Positions 1-8,506 of a stretch of 64,000 nt of DNA are shown here, one piece after another (position 1 is the first letter of the stretch; each line of letters begins with the position of its first letter). The position numbers and the translations under genes were made by a program. Below the pieces are notes generated by a model. The model searched no databases. It was not told where the DNA came from and saw nothing but the letters and a program-made list of their open reading frames with translations. The DNA is taken from positions 124,001 to 188,000 of the forward strand of contig NZ_BJKL01000002.1 of NCBI RefSeq assembly GCF_006538345.1. The letters run 5' to 3'. This DNA comes from Alteromonas sp. KUL49 (GTDB lineage Bacteria > Pseudomonadota > Gammaproteobacteria > Enterobacterales > Alteromonadaceae).

Positions 1-1
1 G

Positions 2-3000
2 GTTATAAAGGGTAATTACTGGCTTGCTACAGACCAAGGTATATATATTTTATCAGCGCAAGGCGCTGAAATAGCGCACATTAACGGTGAGTTCCTCAAT
101 TCCAGTTCATCAGTAGACGTGTTTTCTTTGGAAGAAGTGGATGGAAATGTATGGCTCGGAACGAACAATGGCCTCTACATCATCACTGATTCCATCGCCT
201 CTCCGACCCAACTTACAAAAGACCACATAACGCACATTTCCAATACGAACTCAAGTGTATCAGAGGTCTATCAAAACGTTTTTCCCAGTATTCTTCACGA
301 CAGGAACGGGTCGGTTTGGCTGGGTTCTGTTCAAGGTGCTCTCCGTCACCATAAAGACTTTTCAACTGTGAGATATTATTCCAGTGAAAGCATCACTGAG
401 GGAGAATCATCTTTCGCAACTATTTGGGGAATTAGTCAAAGTAGTGATGGGAATATTTATTTCGCCGCTCAACAAGAAGGCGTTGGTTTGTTTGAGAAAT
501 CGACGGGAAATATCAGTTACCTCGAGCAACGACCTACCTTACCAACTCACCTAACATATTGGGACTTAGCTATAGACAGCAAAGACAACTTTTGGGTTGC
601 TAGTTCTGATGGTTTGCTCGTGTATAGAAAGACGGGTGGAGTACTAAACTTAGTTCACCACTACTTTAAAGGTGAGTTTATTGATTACATCCACCAAGGC
701 AATGGTAAGACATGGGTATGGCTAGGAGATACAGGGTTAAATGCCGTCAATGAGAACCTTATCGGTGCCGAGGATTCCGTTGACGTATATGACTTGCAAG
801 GCGATCACGAGATCGCTCTACCCATTTATTCTGACGAAGAAAATAGGTTGTGGCTTCGTAAAAACGATGGCCTCTCTATTTTCGACGTGAATACATCTCA
901 AGTGATCGCGCATGTGGGTTCAGATCAAGGATTGAACTCTATGCCCTATAGTGTTTACGAAACAAGCGATGCTTATTGGGTGACCACTCGTTCGGACGGT
1001 GTTGTTCAGATGAACAAGACTACATTTGATATTGAGAATAAGCAGGTTAAAAGTGACAATTTTGGATACATTTACTCCTCGATAGGAATCGACAAAAATA
1101 TTTGGTACGCAGACAATGGCGGAATACACCAAATATCGCTTCCGAGCTTGGAGAAGACGCTTTCGATTAGTAATCAACAGTTAGAATTCAATTCGTTAGG
1201 GGAAAGCGCAGTACTTATCACTAAAGAAAACGAAGTCTTTTTTGCCGGTAATAAAGGCTTTAATGCAATTGCGCAATCAAGTATCAATGACTCTGACAAT
1301 AACGACGCTGTTACACTTGCCCCAGAACTCATAGAATTTAGTATATTTGGCACTCCATCTCAGAGTAGAAAGTCTTTGACTACTACGCAGGGCGCATTAG
1401 AAGAGAACTTTGTATACAGTACTCCTGTAACTTATATCGATGAAAAAACGCTTGAATACTTCGAGTCTCGCTTCAGTATTTCATTTGGCCTGTTAAACCC
1501 ACACTACACTGATAATGTAACTTACAGGTACAGATTGATTGGGTTAGATAATGATTGGATTTATATAGGTACTAACAGAACAGCTCAGTTCAATAATGTT
1601 AGCTTTGGCAGTTACACGTTTGAAGTACAAGCTCGCGAAGCTGGTAAAGAATGGTCAGACAGTCGAGTGCTTGCAATCAATGTCAATCGCCCTCCTTGGT
1701 TACATAGTGTTGCTCTAGTATTTTATGCGTTGCTGGTAACTGTCGCTCTTGCATTCACAGTTCGTCAGTATCAAATCCGAAAGGCAAATCAGTTAGCGAT
1801 TCGAGAATCTGAAGAACGATTAAAGCTCACACTTTGGAGCTCTGGCGACGAACTATGGGATTGGGACGTATATCGAGGGCAAGTTTACCGTGCAAATACT
1901 TGGGGAACGTTAGATTTTCCGCAAGACGACATCCGAACTACAGGGGCTTATGACGCTAATATCCACCCCAATGATTTACCTCGTGTGCAAAAAGCGCTTA
2001 AAGCCCACTTAGAAGGTAAGAACGAATTCTACGAGCTAGCGTATAGAGCCAAAACCTTCAAGAACCAGTGGATTTGGGTGCTCGATCGAGGAAAAGTTGT
2101 AGAGCGCGATCACAATCAACAGCCTGTACGAATGACAGGAACGCTAAAAAACATTCATCACCTCAAAGAAGCGGAAGAGCAACTTAACTTGTTTAAACGC
2201 TCAATCGAAAATATTTCAGAAGGTGTGTTTATCGCTAACACCCATTTCAAGTTTATCTCGGTTAACAATGCTTATTGCAGCTATACAGGCGAAACACGAG
2301 AGCAAGCACTAGCCACTTACATGCACTTTCATCTATATCCAGATGCATTTACCGAAGAAATTAAGAAGACGCTTAAAGCCAAAGGTAACTGGTTTGGTGA
2401 AGTTGAATCTGTCCGTTTAAATGGTGAGCGTTTTGAAATAGAACTCAATATCGATGCCGTGCATGATGACGATGGTAAAATTACTCATTTTGTAGGCGTT
2501 TTCTCAGATATTACTTCGCGTAAGAATACCGAGAAAGAACTACTCAAGTTGGCCAATACAGACCCACTTACCGAACTACCCAACCGTTCATTCTTCCAAG
2601 CTAGCCATCAAAATTTAGTTAGAAAATCGGCCTCACACGCCCTCCTGTGTTTGGACATGGACAACTTTAAGAAGATCAATGACTCGTTAGGCCACCAAAC
2701 GGGCGATATTCTTATTAAACAAATCGCCAAGCGCTTACAACGAATCACAGGGCGAACAGCCACATGTTACCGTCTAGGCGGTGATGAATTTAGTGTACTC
2801 ATTGAAGAGAATGCTGATGTTCACACGGTAACTCACTATGCTCAAGGTCTTTTAGATACCCTAGAGCGTCCTTTCATTATCAACAAACAAGAGTTTGTAC
2901 TGGGCGCGAGTATAGGTATTGCCTTCTACCCCGACGATGGTACAACGCCGCAAGAAATGCTCAAAAACGCCGATACAGCGATGTATTTCGCAAAGAACAA

Positions 3001-3856
3001 TGGCGGTAACAGCTATCAGTTCTTCAGTGGTGAGATGAATCAAAATGCCGTTCGTCAGTTGCAGATCGAAAACCTCATTAGGCAGGGTATAAAAGACGAT
3101 TTATTCACCGTGTACTATCAACCAAAGGTAGACATCGCATCTGGCAAGTTAGTCAGTATGGAAGCATTGGTTCGTTTTGAACATCCACAAAAAGGTATAG
3201 TAAGTCCCGGGCAATTTATTCCGCTAGCGGAGCAAACTGGTCAAATCATAGAAATTGGTGAACAAGTACTCAGAAAAGCATGTGCCGACACTAAACGTTG
3301 GGTTAACAGCGGCTTGTTCAGTGGTCGCGTTGCAGTGAACATATCAGCCAAACAGTTCGAATTGCCTGATCTGGATGATAGGATTAATCGAATCCTAAAC
3401 GAAGTTGGATTATCTCCCCTGCATCTCGAATGTGAAATCACCGAAGGTACTTTGATGGAGAACCCAGAAAACGGCCTTGAGATGATGGGTCGTTTGCGCG
3501 AGCGCGGCATCCACCTAGCCCTAGATGACTTCGGTACAGGGTATTCTTCCCTAGCCTACTTGAAGCGCTTCCCGCTTAATACGCTTAAGATTGACAAAGC
3601 CTTTATCGATGACATTGCAAACAGTAGCGTAGACCGACACATGGCTGCGGCAATCATCAATATAGCCCACAACCTCGGACTGAAGGTTGTTGCTGAAGGT
3701 GTTGAAGATGAGAAACAATTGAACATTTTACGACGTTACGATTGCGAGATGCTTCAAGGATTTTTATACAGTCGCCCATTGAATGCAGAGCGATTTGAAA
3801 AGCTGCTAACAGAGAATCAACAACTCCATAACTTGTTAGGTCATTCAAATATATGA
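2..3856 (+). CDS. Propeller-sensor diguanylate cyclase/phosphodiesterase (GGDEF-EAL), 5' end missing
   Basis: The reading frame is open from base 2, so the gene begins left of the window; the GTG at 119 is internal. The visible 1,284 or so residues start with two-component-regulator-type propeller repeats (motifs such as NYWLATDQGIYIL). A Y_Y_Y-like beta domain (about 490-555), one membrane segment (about 566-590), two PAS/PAC segments (about 595-835), GGDEF (about 845-1010) and EAL (about 1022-1265) follow. GGDEF is intact (RLGGDEF), and the EAL signature (MEALVRF) and DDFGTGYSSL are present, so both cyclic-di-GMP synthesis and hydrolysis are possible. The RxxD product-inhibition site before GGDEF is absent. 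The propeller is expected in the periplasm, sensing an unknown ligand. Family assignment is secure; the net activity is not. Confidence 0.9.
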   Translation, partial: VIKGNYWLATDQGIYILSAQGAEIAHINGEFLNSSSSVDVFSLEEVDGNVWLGTNNGLYIITDSIASPTQLTKDHITHISNTNSSVSEVYQNVFPSILHDRNGSVWLGSVQGALRHHKDFSTVRYYSSESITEGESSFATIWGISQSSDGNIYFAAQQEGVGLFEKSTGNISYLEQRPTLPTHLTYWDLAIDSKDNFWVASSDGLLVYRKTGGVLNLVHHYFKGEFIDYIHQGNGKTWVWLGDTGLNAVNENLIGAEDSVDVYDLQGDHEIALPIYSDEENRLWLRKNDGLSIFDVNTSQVIAHVGSDQGLNSMPYSVYETSDAYWVTTRSDGVVQMNKTTFDIENKQVKSDNFGYIYSSIGIDKNIWYADNGGIHQISLPSLEKTLSISNQQLEFNSLGESAVLITKENEVFFAGNKGFNAIAQSSINDSDNNDAVTLAPELIEFSIFGTPSQSRKSLTTTQGALEENFVYSTPVTYIDEKTLEYFESRFSISFGLLNPHYTDNVTYRYRLIGLDNDWIYIGTNRTAQFNNVSFGSYTFEVQAREAGKEWSDSRVLAINVNRPPWLHSVALVFYALLVTVALAFTVRQYQIRKANQLAIRESEERLKLTLWSSGDELWDWDVYRGQVYRANTWGTLDFPQDDIRTTGAYDANIHPNDLPRVQKALKAHLEGKNEFYELAYRAKTFKNQWIWVLDRGKVVERDHNQQPVRMTGTLKNIHHLKEAEEQLNLFKRSIENISEGVFIANTHFKFISVNNAYCSYTGETREQALATYMHFHLYPDAFTEEIKKTLKAKGNWFGEVESVRLNGERFEIELNIDAVHDDDGKITHFVGVFSDITSRKNTEKELLKLANTDPLTELPNRSFFQASHQNLVRKSASHALLCLDMDNFKKINDSLGHQTGDILIKQIAKRLQRITGRTATCYRLGGDEFSVLIEENADVHTVTHYAQGLLDTLERPFIINKQEFVLGASIGIAFYPDDGTTPQEMLKNADTAMYFAKNNGGNSYQFFSGEMNQNAVRQLQIENLIRQGIKDDLFTVYYQPKVDIASGKLVSMEALVRFEHPQKGIVSPGQFIPLAEQTGQIIEIGEQVLRKACADTKRWVNSGLFSGRVAVNISAKQFELPDLDDRINRILNEVGLSPLHLECEITEGTLMENPENGLEMMGRLRERGIHLALDDFGTGYSSLAYLKRFPLNTLKIDKAFIDDIANSSVDRHMAAAIINIAHNLGLKVVAEGVEDEKQLNILRRYDCEMLQGFLYSRPLNAERFEKLLTENQQLHNLLGHSNI

Positions 3857-3972
3857 CTATTTTTTGGCGTTTCACGGTTAAACTAAAGGCTATATAGTCA
3901 AAAGGCTAAAAATTGCCGCCAAAAACTCCTCAAAACCACAATAAAAACATATAAAACAATAACTTAAAAGAC

Positions 3973-3988
3973 TGGCACGGTCTTAGCA
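3973..3988 (+). promoter_or_regulatory. Sigma-54 (RpoN) promoter
   Basis: TGGCACG-GTCT-TAGCA matches the -24/-12 consensus TGGCACG-N4-TTGCW with one mismatch and has the invariant GG-N10-GC spacing (GG at 3974-3975, GC at 3986-3987). The predicted start is near 3999, about 60 bases before the small secreted peptide gene. The upstream stretch is AT-rich, as often seen for activator or IHF binding. No enhancer-binding protein gene is in the window. Confidence 0.7.
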
Positions 3989-4060
3989 TTATCCTCGATG
4001 CCAATATTCAACATGAAGGTTGGCTTTGTTTGTTTGTTCAAAAATCAGAGGAAAATTATA

Positions 4061-4225
4061 ATGTTAAAAGAATATGCTGTTGCTCTAGTACTCTCGACTG
4101 CTACACCTGTTGCTGCTGATAAGCAAGAAGGTGCTAACAAAGCTCCAGAAACTCAAAAAGAAGCTACGACGCAGGTTGAGAACTACCGTCCAAGAACTGG
4201 TAACGGTTACGGTATTGGCTTCTAA
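4061..4225 (+). CDS. Small secreted peptide (54 aa), unknown function
   Basis: I do not recognise a family. The 54-residue product begins MLKEYAVALVLSTATPVAAD, a short signal-peptide-like segment with a plausible cleavage after VAA. A mature part of about 35 residues follows, rich in K, E, Q and T and ending in a glycine/aromatic tail (NGYGIGF). The ATG at 4061 is preferred over the in-frame ATG at 3998 because it has a GAGGAAAA ribosome site at the right distance, and because 3998 coincides with the start point predicted from the sigma-54 promoter. A strong terminator follows at once, so it is a monocistronic unit. Alternative: a peptide-encoding regulatory RNA. Confidence 0.6.
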   Translation: MLKEYAVALVLSTATPVAADKQEGANKAPETQKEATTQVENYRPRTGNGYGIGF

Positions 4226-4250
4226 ACATTAGATGGCGATATTCAAAAAA

Positions 4251-4275
4251 AGAGAGCACTTGCTCTCTTTTTTTA
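4251..4275. terminator. Bidirectional rho-independent terminator
   Basis: AGAGAGCA-CT-TGCTCTCT forms an 8-bp stem. It is flanked by an A-run on the left and TTTTTTT on the right, so it can stop the peptide gene (plus) and the convergent small membrane protein gene (minus). Confidence 0.85.
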
Positions 4276-4299
4276 TACCTGAGGACTTTCTGTAACTGC

Positions 4300-4500
4300 T
4301 TATGCGGCGATATAGAGGTTGTTGAACCCTACCGCTTTGCGCCACTGTATATGCCTAGCGATACTGAACAATGGCAGTACCGTAGGACCCATTAGTAATC
4401 CAATCATTGCCCACCTTTTCGCAGGCATAGCCCACTTTATCGCTTCAACGAAGAAGAACATACAGCACACAAGATTTAGCACGACAAATGCAACTAACAT
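4300..4500 (-). CDS. Small two-helix membrane protein (66 aa)
   Basis: The 66-residue product has two hydrophobic segments: about residues 2-20 (MLVAFVVLNLVCCMFFFVEA) and about 31-47 (WAMIGLLMGPTVLPLF). A short basic, aromatic cytoplasm-like tail (RHIQWRKAVG) follows. Pattern, size and the convergent shared terminator favour this strand over the overlapping plus-strand frame. No strong ribosome site is visible (AGGT about 8 bases upstream). It resembles anonymous short membrane proteins common in Alteromonadales; no function can be assigned. Confidence 0.5.
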   Translation of the reverse strand: MLVAFVVLNLVCCMFFFVEAIKWAMPAKRWAMIGLLMGPTVLPLFSIARHIQWRKAVGFNNLYIAA

Positions 4501-4628
4501 AATGAATACCTATACAACGCGGTAAGTTATTGAGTAAGAACGCCAATGTATTGACAGTTCAAATATTAATCGACGTGAATTGTACCTAAAAACGGTCAAT
4601 AAACCAGCAATAATAGCCATTAGACACA

Positions 4629-4655
4629 AAAAAACCGGGCTAAGCCCGGTTTTTA
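4629..4655 (-). terminator. Terminator of fadIJ
   Basis: A CCGGGC-TAA-GCCCGG hairpin has A-runs on one side and T-runs on the other. On the minus strand it lies about 20 bases after the fadJ stop. It is symmetrical enough to act in both directions. Confidence 0.85.
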
Positions 4656-4671
4656 ATATTTTAGTAACATT

Positions 4672-6825
4672 TTAGTAAAATGTTTTTCCAGATTCAGCCA
4701 TAGAAACTAGTACTGATGCAGGGGCATATTTATCACCTACTTCAGATTCATACTGTTTAAGCTTGCTAACCACCGTATCGATACCCACGGTATCCATATA
4801 ACGGAAAGGACCTCCAAGGAAAGGTGGGAAGCCGATGCCGAAGATAGCACCAATATCACCATCTCTTGCACTTCTAATGACGCCTTCATCTAAACAGCGA
4901 GCGGCTTCATTTAGCATCATATATACACAACGTTCAGCCACGTCCTTTTCACTGAGTGAAGATGAAGGTGCCAATCCAAGTAATGTGTATATAGACTCAT
5001 CGACTTCTTTTCCGGGCTTCTTACCTTCGTAAGAGTAGAACCCTTTACCGTTTTTCTTCCCTTTACGATCGTCTGCTAATACTTTGTCAAAAGCAGAAGG
5101 TGCTGTGAAACGCTCTCCAAAAGCTTCTACCAAGAAAGGAATAATTTTTGTGCCTACATCAATACCCACTTCATCAAGAAGCTTCACAGGCCCCACAGGG
5201 AAGCCAAATTTAACTAAGGCTTTATCGATATGATCAATGGGTTCACCCGCAAGAATCAAGTTTGCAGCCTCGTTCATGTAAGGCGCTAGTATACGATTAA
5301 CATAAAAGCCTGCGCCGTCTTTCACTACGACTGGCGTTTTACCCTGCTTCTTGGCAAATTCAACGGTTGAAGAAATAACCTCATCAGAAGTCTTCTCGTG
5401 AGCGATAACTTCTGCCAATGGCATTTTGTCAACCGGCGAGAAATAGTGAAGCCCGATTACATTTTCTGGGCGAGCTGCTTTTTCTGCGATTTGGGTAATT
5501 GGAATCGAAGACGTGTTTGACGCAAAAATCGTCGATGATTGACAGTTTTCTTCAACGTCTGCAACCATACGCTGTTTCAATCCAAGGTCTTCAAACACAG
5601 CCTCTACAACAATATCTGCATCCTGGAAACCGCGATAATCCAGGGTACCGGTGAGTAGTGCTAGCTGTTTTTGCATTTCACTGGTACGCATAAAGCGCTT
5701 TTTCACTTTCTTATTTAGAATGTCGTAGCTGTACTTAATGGCATTAGAAATTCCCTCTGGGCGAACATCTTTTATTCGTACAGGGACTTTAGCCTTAGTC
5801 GCAGTAACAAAGGCAATACCACCACCCATTAAACCACCACCAAGAACACCAACTTTATTGGCTTTGACTGGCTCTACACCCTCGACACCGGTCTCTTTTT
5901 TCATTTCTGTAGTAGCAAAAAAGATCTGACGTAACTGGAATGATTCCGGGGTCATTACAAGCTTACCAAAGGCTTCCGCCTCTGCTTTCAAACCTGCTTT
6001 AACACCTTTCGACATACCCGTTTCAATCACGTCAATGATCATACCTGGAGACGGATAGTTTCCTTTGGTTTTAGCAAAAGTTGCTTCACGCGCTTTCTTG
6101 AAAAGAAGGTTGCGTCCTGGTCCTGTTGTTTCGAGAACCTTGTTAACCAATCCTTTTTGAGGCGCTTGACGCTTAGGTTTGGCTTTTAGCGCAAACTTTT
6201 CGGCAACTTTCACAAGCACACTCAACGGAACTACGTCATCAACAATGCCGTACTTCTTCGCTTGCTTTGCACGCGCTGGAGCACCCGTGAGCATCATTTT
6301 CATCGCTTGCTGAATGCCAATGAGTCTTGGCAAACGCTGAGTACCACCGCTCCCTGGTAACAAGCCCAACTGAACTTCTGGAAGCCCTAGCTGTGTGCTA
6401 GACGAATCGGTACAAACGCGGTAGTGGCATGCGAGTGCTAATTCCAAACCGCCACCCAGTGCTGGGCCATGTATAGCTGCTACAAAGGTTGCTTTCATAT
6501 TTTCGATGCGATCGAAAATAGCTTGGCCGCCCGCAGCTATGGTTGTCGCGTCTTCGGCGGTTTTACATGCAGCCAACATTGAAATGTCGGCACCAGCAAC
6601 AAACGAACTGGGTTTACCGCTAGTGAGAACTACCCCTTTGATTGATGAGTCGCCCTCGATATCGTCAAGCATAGAGGAAATTTCATCACCAAACTCAGCT
6701 TTCAATGTGTTCATGCTTTCACCTGGAACATCCATTGAAAGTATAGCAACACTATTGTCTTGTTTAGTCAGGGTAAATGCGCTTTTTGTTTCTATTTCAG
6801 TAGTCATCTTTTTATCCTGGCTCAT
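4672..6825 (-). CDS. fadJ: Fatty acid oxidation complex alpha subunit FadJ (enoyl-CoA hydratase / 3-hydroxyacyl-CoA dehydrogenase)
   Basis: This 717-residue bifunctional beta-oxidation enzyme hydrates trans-2-enoyl-CoA and oxidises L-3-hydroxyacyl-CoA with NAD. The N-terminal crotonase domain carries both catalytic-glutamate regions (ALGGGLELALACHYRV and PEVQLGLLPGSGGTQ). The dehydrogenase part has a Rossmann motif (GVLGGGLMGGGIA) and the HYFSPVDKMPL histidine region. Length and N-terminal SAFTL-NVAIL-type sequence match E. coli FadJ (about 714) better than FadB. The first ATG directly abuts the fadI stop. An internal ATG six codons later (6807) has a better AGGA site and may be the true start. 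It works in a complex with the thiolase encoded just upstream. Confidence 0.95.
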   Translation of the reverse strand: MSQDKKMTTEIETKSAFTLTKQDNSVAILSMDVPGESMNTLKAEFGDEISSMLDDIEGDSSIKGVVLTSGKPSSFVAGADISMLAACKTAEDATTIAAGGQAIFDRIENMKATFVAAIHGPALGGGLELALACHYRVCTDSSSTQLGLPEVQLGLLPGSGGTQRLPRLIGIQQAMKMMLTGAPARAKQAKKYGIVDDVVPLSVLVKVAEKFALKAKPKRQAPQKGLVNKVLETTGPGRNLLFKKAREATFAKTKGNYPSPGMIIDVIETGMSKGVKAGLKAEAEAFGKLVMTPESFQLRQIFFATTEMKKETGVEGVEPVKANKVGVLGGGLMGGGIAFVTATKAKVPVRIKDVRPEGISNAIKYSYDILNKKVKKRFMRTSEMQKQLALLTGTLDYRGFQDADIVVEAVFEDLGLKQRMVADVEENCQSSTIFASNTSSIPITQIAEKAARPENVIGLHYFSPVDKMPLAEVIAHEKTSDEVISSTVEFAKKQGKTPVVVKDGAGFYVNRILAPYMNEAANLILAGEPIDHIDKALVKFGFPVGPVKLLDEVGIDVGTKIIPFLVEAFGERFTAPSAFDKVLADDRKGKKNGKGFYSYEGKKPGKEVDESIYTLLGLAPSSSLSEKDVAERCVYMMLNEAARCLDEGVIRSARDGDIGAIFGIGFPPFLGGPFRYMDTVGIDTVVSKLKQYESEVGDKYAPASVLVSMAESGKTFY

Positions 6826-8136
6826 TTATTCCGTTTCTACGATCATCGCAGCGCCCAAGCCACCCGCAGCACATGCAGTAAGAAGGCCAGTTCCGCCGCC
6901 ACGTCGATTAAGTTCGTGAAGCATTTGAGTGATCATACGTGTACCAGTAGCAGCAAATGGGTGACCATAAGCAATTGAGCTTCCCATCACGTTAAACTTA
7001 TCCATATCTATTTCACCAATCGCCTTATCACGACCGAGCTTTTCTTTGGCAAATTTATCACTGGCAAACATCTTAACGTTTGACAATGTTTGCGCAGCAA
7101 ACGCCTCGTGCATTTCTATTAATGTAAGGTCGTTTAGTGACATTCCGGCGCGATCCAGCGCAATTGGTGTTGCATAAGACGGCCCCATGAGCATGTCTTC
7201 CCACACATCAATGGCTGAGAATGCATAACTTTTGATGTAACCCAGAGGCTTATATCCGAGCTCTTTCGCTCTACTCTCAGTCATCATTAACACTGCAGAC
7301 GCACCGTCGGTCAGAGGTGTTGCGTTAGCTGCGGTAACCGAGCCGTATTTTTTGTCAAATACTGGACGAAGCTTTGCGTAACCCTCTAATTTTGAATCAA
7401 AACGTACGTTGTTGTCTCTTTCTAGTGCAATTTTGTACGGTTCTGGGTAGGCCGTCATTACCTCTTCAGACAACTTACCAGATTCCCAACTTTCAGCCGC
7501 AAGGGTATGTGAGCGATGAGCTAGCGCATCTTGCTCTTCTCGGGTGATACCATGAGACTTTGCCATTTGCTCAGCAGTTTGTCCCATCGACAAACCTGTC
7601 GAGTACTCTGCTACCGCTGGAGGTACTGGAAGTAAATCTTTTAAACCAAGCTTTTTCAGTACATTCCACTTCTGACCCAGTGTTTTGGTTTTTTGCAAAT
7701 CAACCAACGCGCGAGCAAGCTTTTTTGATACACCGATTGGCGATACTGACGTAGAATCTGCGCCGCCAGCAACACCCACCTGAACGACACCGGCCATCAT
7801 ACTCTCTGCAACGTTTACCGCGGATTGGAAGCTAGTTGCGCATGCTCGCGACACGCTGTATGCATCAGTGTGCACATTCATCCCCGTTCCAAGAACAATT
7901 TCACGGGCAATATTTGGCGCTTCAGGCATCTGTACTACTTGGCCGTAAACGAGTTGGTCTACCCACTCTTTTTGTACGCCATTTCTAACAAGAAGCTCGT
8001 TAACGACCATCTTACCTAAGTCTACGGCAGGCACGCCGTGAAAATTTGTTGCCATTTTCGCGAACGGAGTACGTAATCCTGCAACAATAGCGATGCGATC
8101 ACCCTCACGGGTAGTAACAGATTGTTTTGTAGCCAT
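6826..8136 (-). CDS. fadI: 3-ketoacyl-CoA thiolase FadI (acetyl-CoA C-acyltransferase)
   Basis: At 436 residues it is the same length as E. coli FadI and very similar throughout. It cleaves 3-ketoacyl-CoA to acetyl-CoA and a shortened acyl-CoA. The nucleophilic cysteine lies in SRACATSFQ. The C-terminal catalytic histidine ([10 protein letters not shown]) and cysteine ([14 protein letters not shown]) blocks are present. It is the first gene of a two-gene operon with fadJ (no gap) and starts after a GGTG ribosome site. A FadR-like operator lies 28 bases before the start codon, predicting repression without long-chain acyl-CoA. Confidence 0.96.
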   Translation of the reverse strand: MATKQSVTTREGDRIAIVAGLRTPFAKMATNFHGVPAVDLGKMVVNELLVRNGVQKEWVDQLVYGQVVQMPEAPNIAREIVLGTGMNVHTDAYSVSRACATSFQSAVNVAESMMAGVVQVGVAGGADSTSVSPIGVSKKLARALVDLQKTKTLGQKWNVLKKLGLKDLLPVPPAVAEYSTGLSMGQTAEQMAKSHGITREEQDALAHRSHTLAAESWESGKLSEEVMTAYPEPYKIALERDNNVRFDSKLEGYAKLRPVFDKKYGSVTAANATPLTDGASAVLMMTESRAKELGYKPLGYIKSYAFSAIDVWEDMLMGPSYATPIALDRAGMSLNDLTLIEMHEAFAAQTLSNVKMFASDKFAKEKLGRDKAIGEIDMDKFNVMGSSIAYGHPFAATGTRMITQMLHELNRRGGGTGLLTACAAGGLGAAMIVETE

Positions 8137-8163
8137 AATGCACCTGATTTTGAGACCAACACA

Positions 8164-8180
8164 AAGTGGTCTGACCTGTA
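8164..8180. promoter_or_regulatory. FadR-type operator upstream of fadIJ
   Basis: AAGTGGTCTGACCTGTA matches the gammaproteobacterial FadR consensus AACTGGTCNGACCAGTT at all but three outer positions, and the TGGTCNGACC core is perfect. Its place just upstream of fadI is where FadR represses beta-oxidation genes. The match is seen directly; binding is inferred. Confidence 0.7.
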
Positions 8181-8408
8181 ATAAGATAGATTTTTACAAA
8201 CAATGAACAAAATAGCAAATAATCATCAATATCACCGCTCTGCATACCGAGTAACGCCACCAAAAACGCTAAGATTCTTATTCTGTCGATAAAATACGTA
8301 ATTTTAACGACTTGAAGATGACAGAATGGAACCCTATATGTGATTTGTAGTCTTTATTGAACCTAGCTTCTTTTCGTAGGCGCGTTGTACTTTGATACAC
8401 ATCCCCGC

Positions 8409-8437
8409 TTGTTATTAACAATAGAGCGGATTATTCT
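8409..8437 (+). promoter_or_regulatory. Candidate sigma-70 promoter of the moxR-bat operon
   Basis: TTGTTA (8409-8414), a 17-base spacer and TATTCT (8432-8437) lie about 70 bases upstream of the moxR start. The match is fair, not decisive. Confidence 0.45.
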
Positions 8438-8506
8438 CACGCCTAAATCGTTGAGCTAGTAAACGTCCGTCGACGGAATAACAAAAATAAACAGGATATC
8501 TCCACT

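Larger units (their letters stand above)
8137..8506. other. Divergent intergenic region fadI / moxR
   Basis: This 370-base gap separates the divergent fadIJ and moxR-bat operons. It holds the FadR-like site next to fadI and a good sigma-70 promoter toward moxR. It also has two weaker dyads: an 8-bp inverted pair at 8280-8287/8320-8327 and the palindrome CCGTCGACGG near 8467. I see no coding potential. Confidence 0.6.

Noticed and set aside
3861..3925. 9-bp inverted pair TTTTTGGCG / CGCCAAAAA after the first gene, as a terminator
   Set aside because: The arms are separated by 47 bases and no compact hairpin with a T-run is formed.
4319..4525. 68-codon plus-strand frame opposite the small membrane protein
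   Set aside because: It lacks a ribosome site and hydrophobic or domain pattern, and would read away from the shared terminator.
8280..8327. 8-bp inverted pair in the fadI-moxR gap as an operator
   Set aside because: The 32-base separation and lack of match to any known site leave it indistinguishable from chance.
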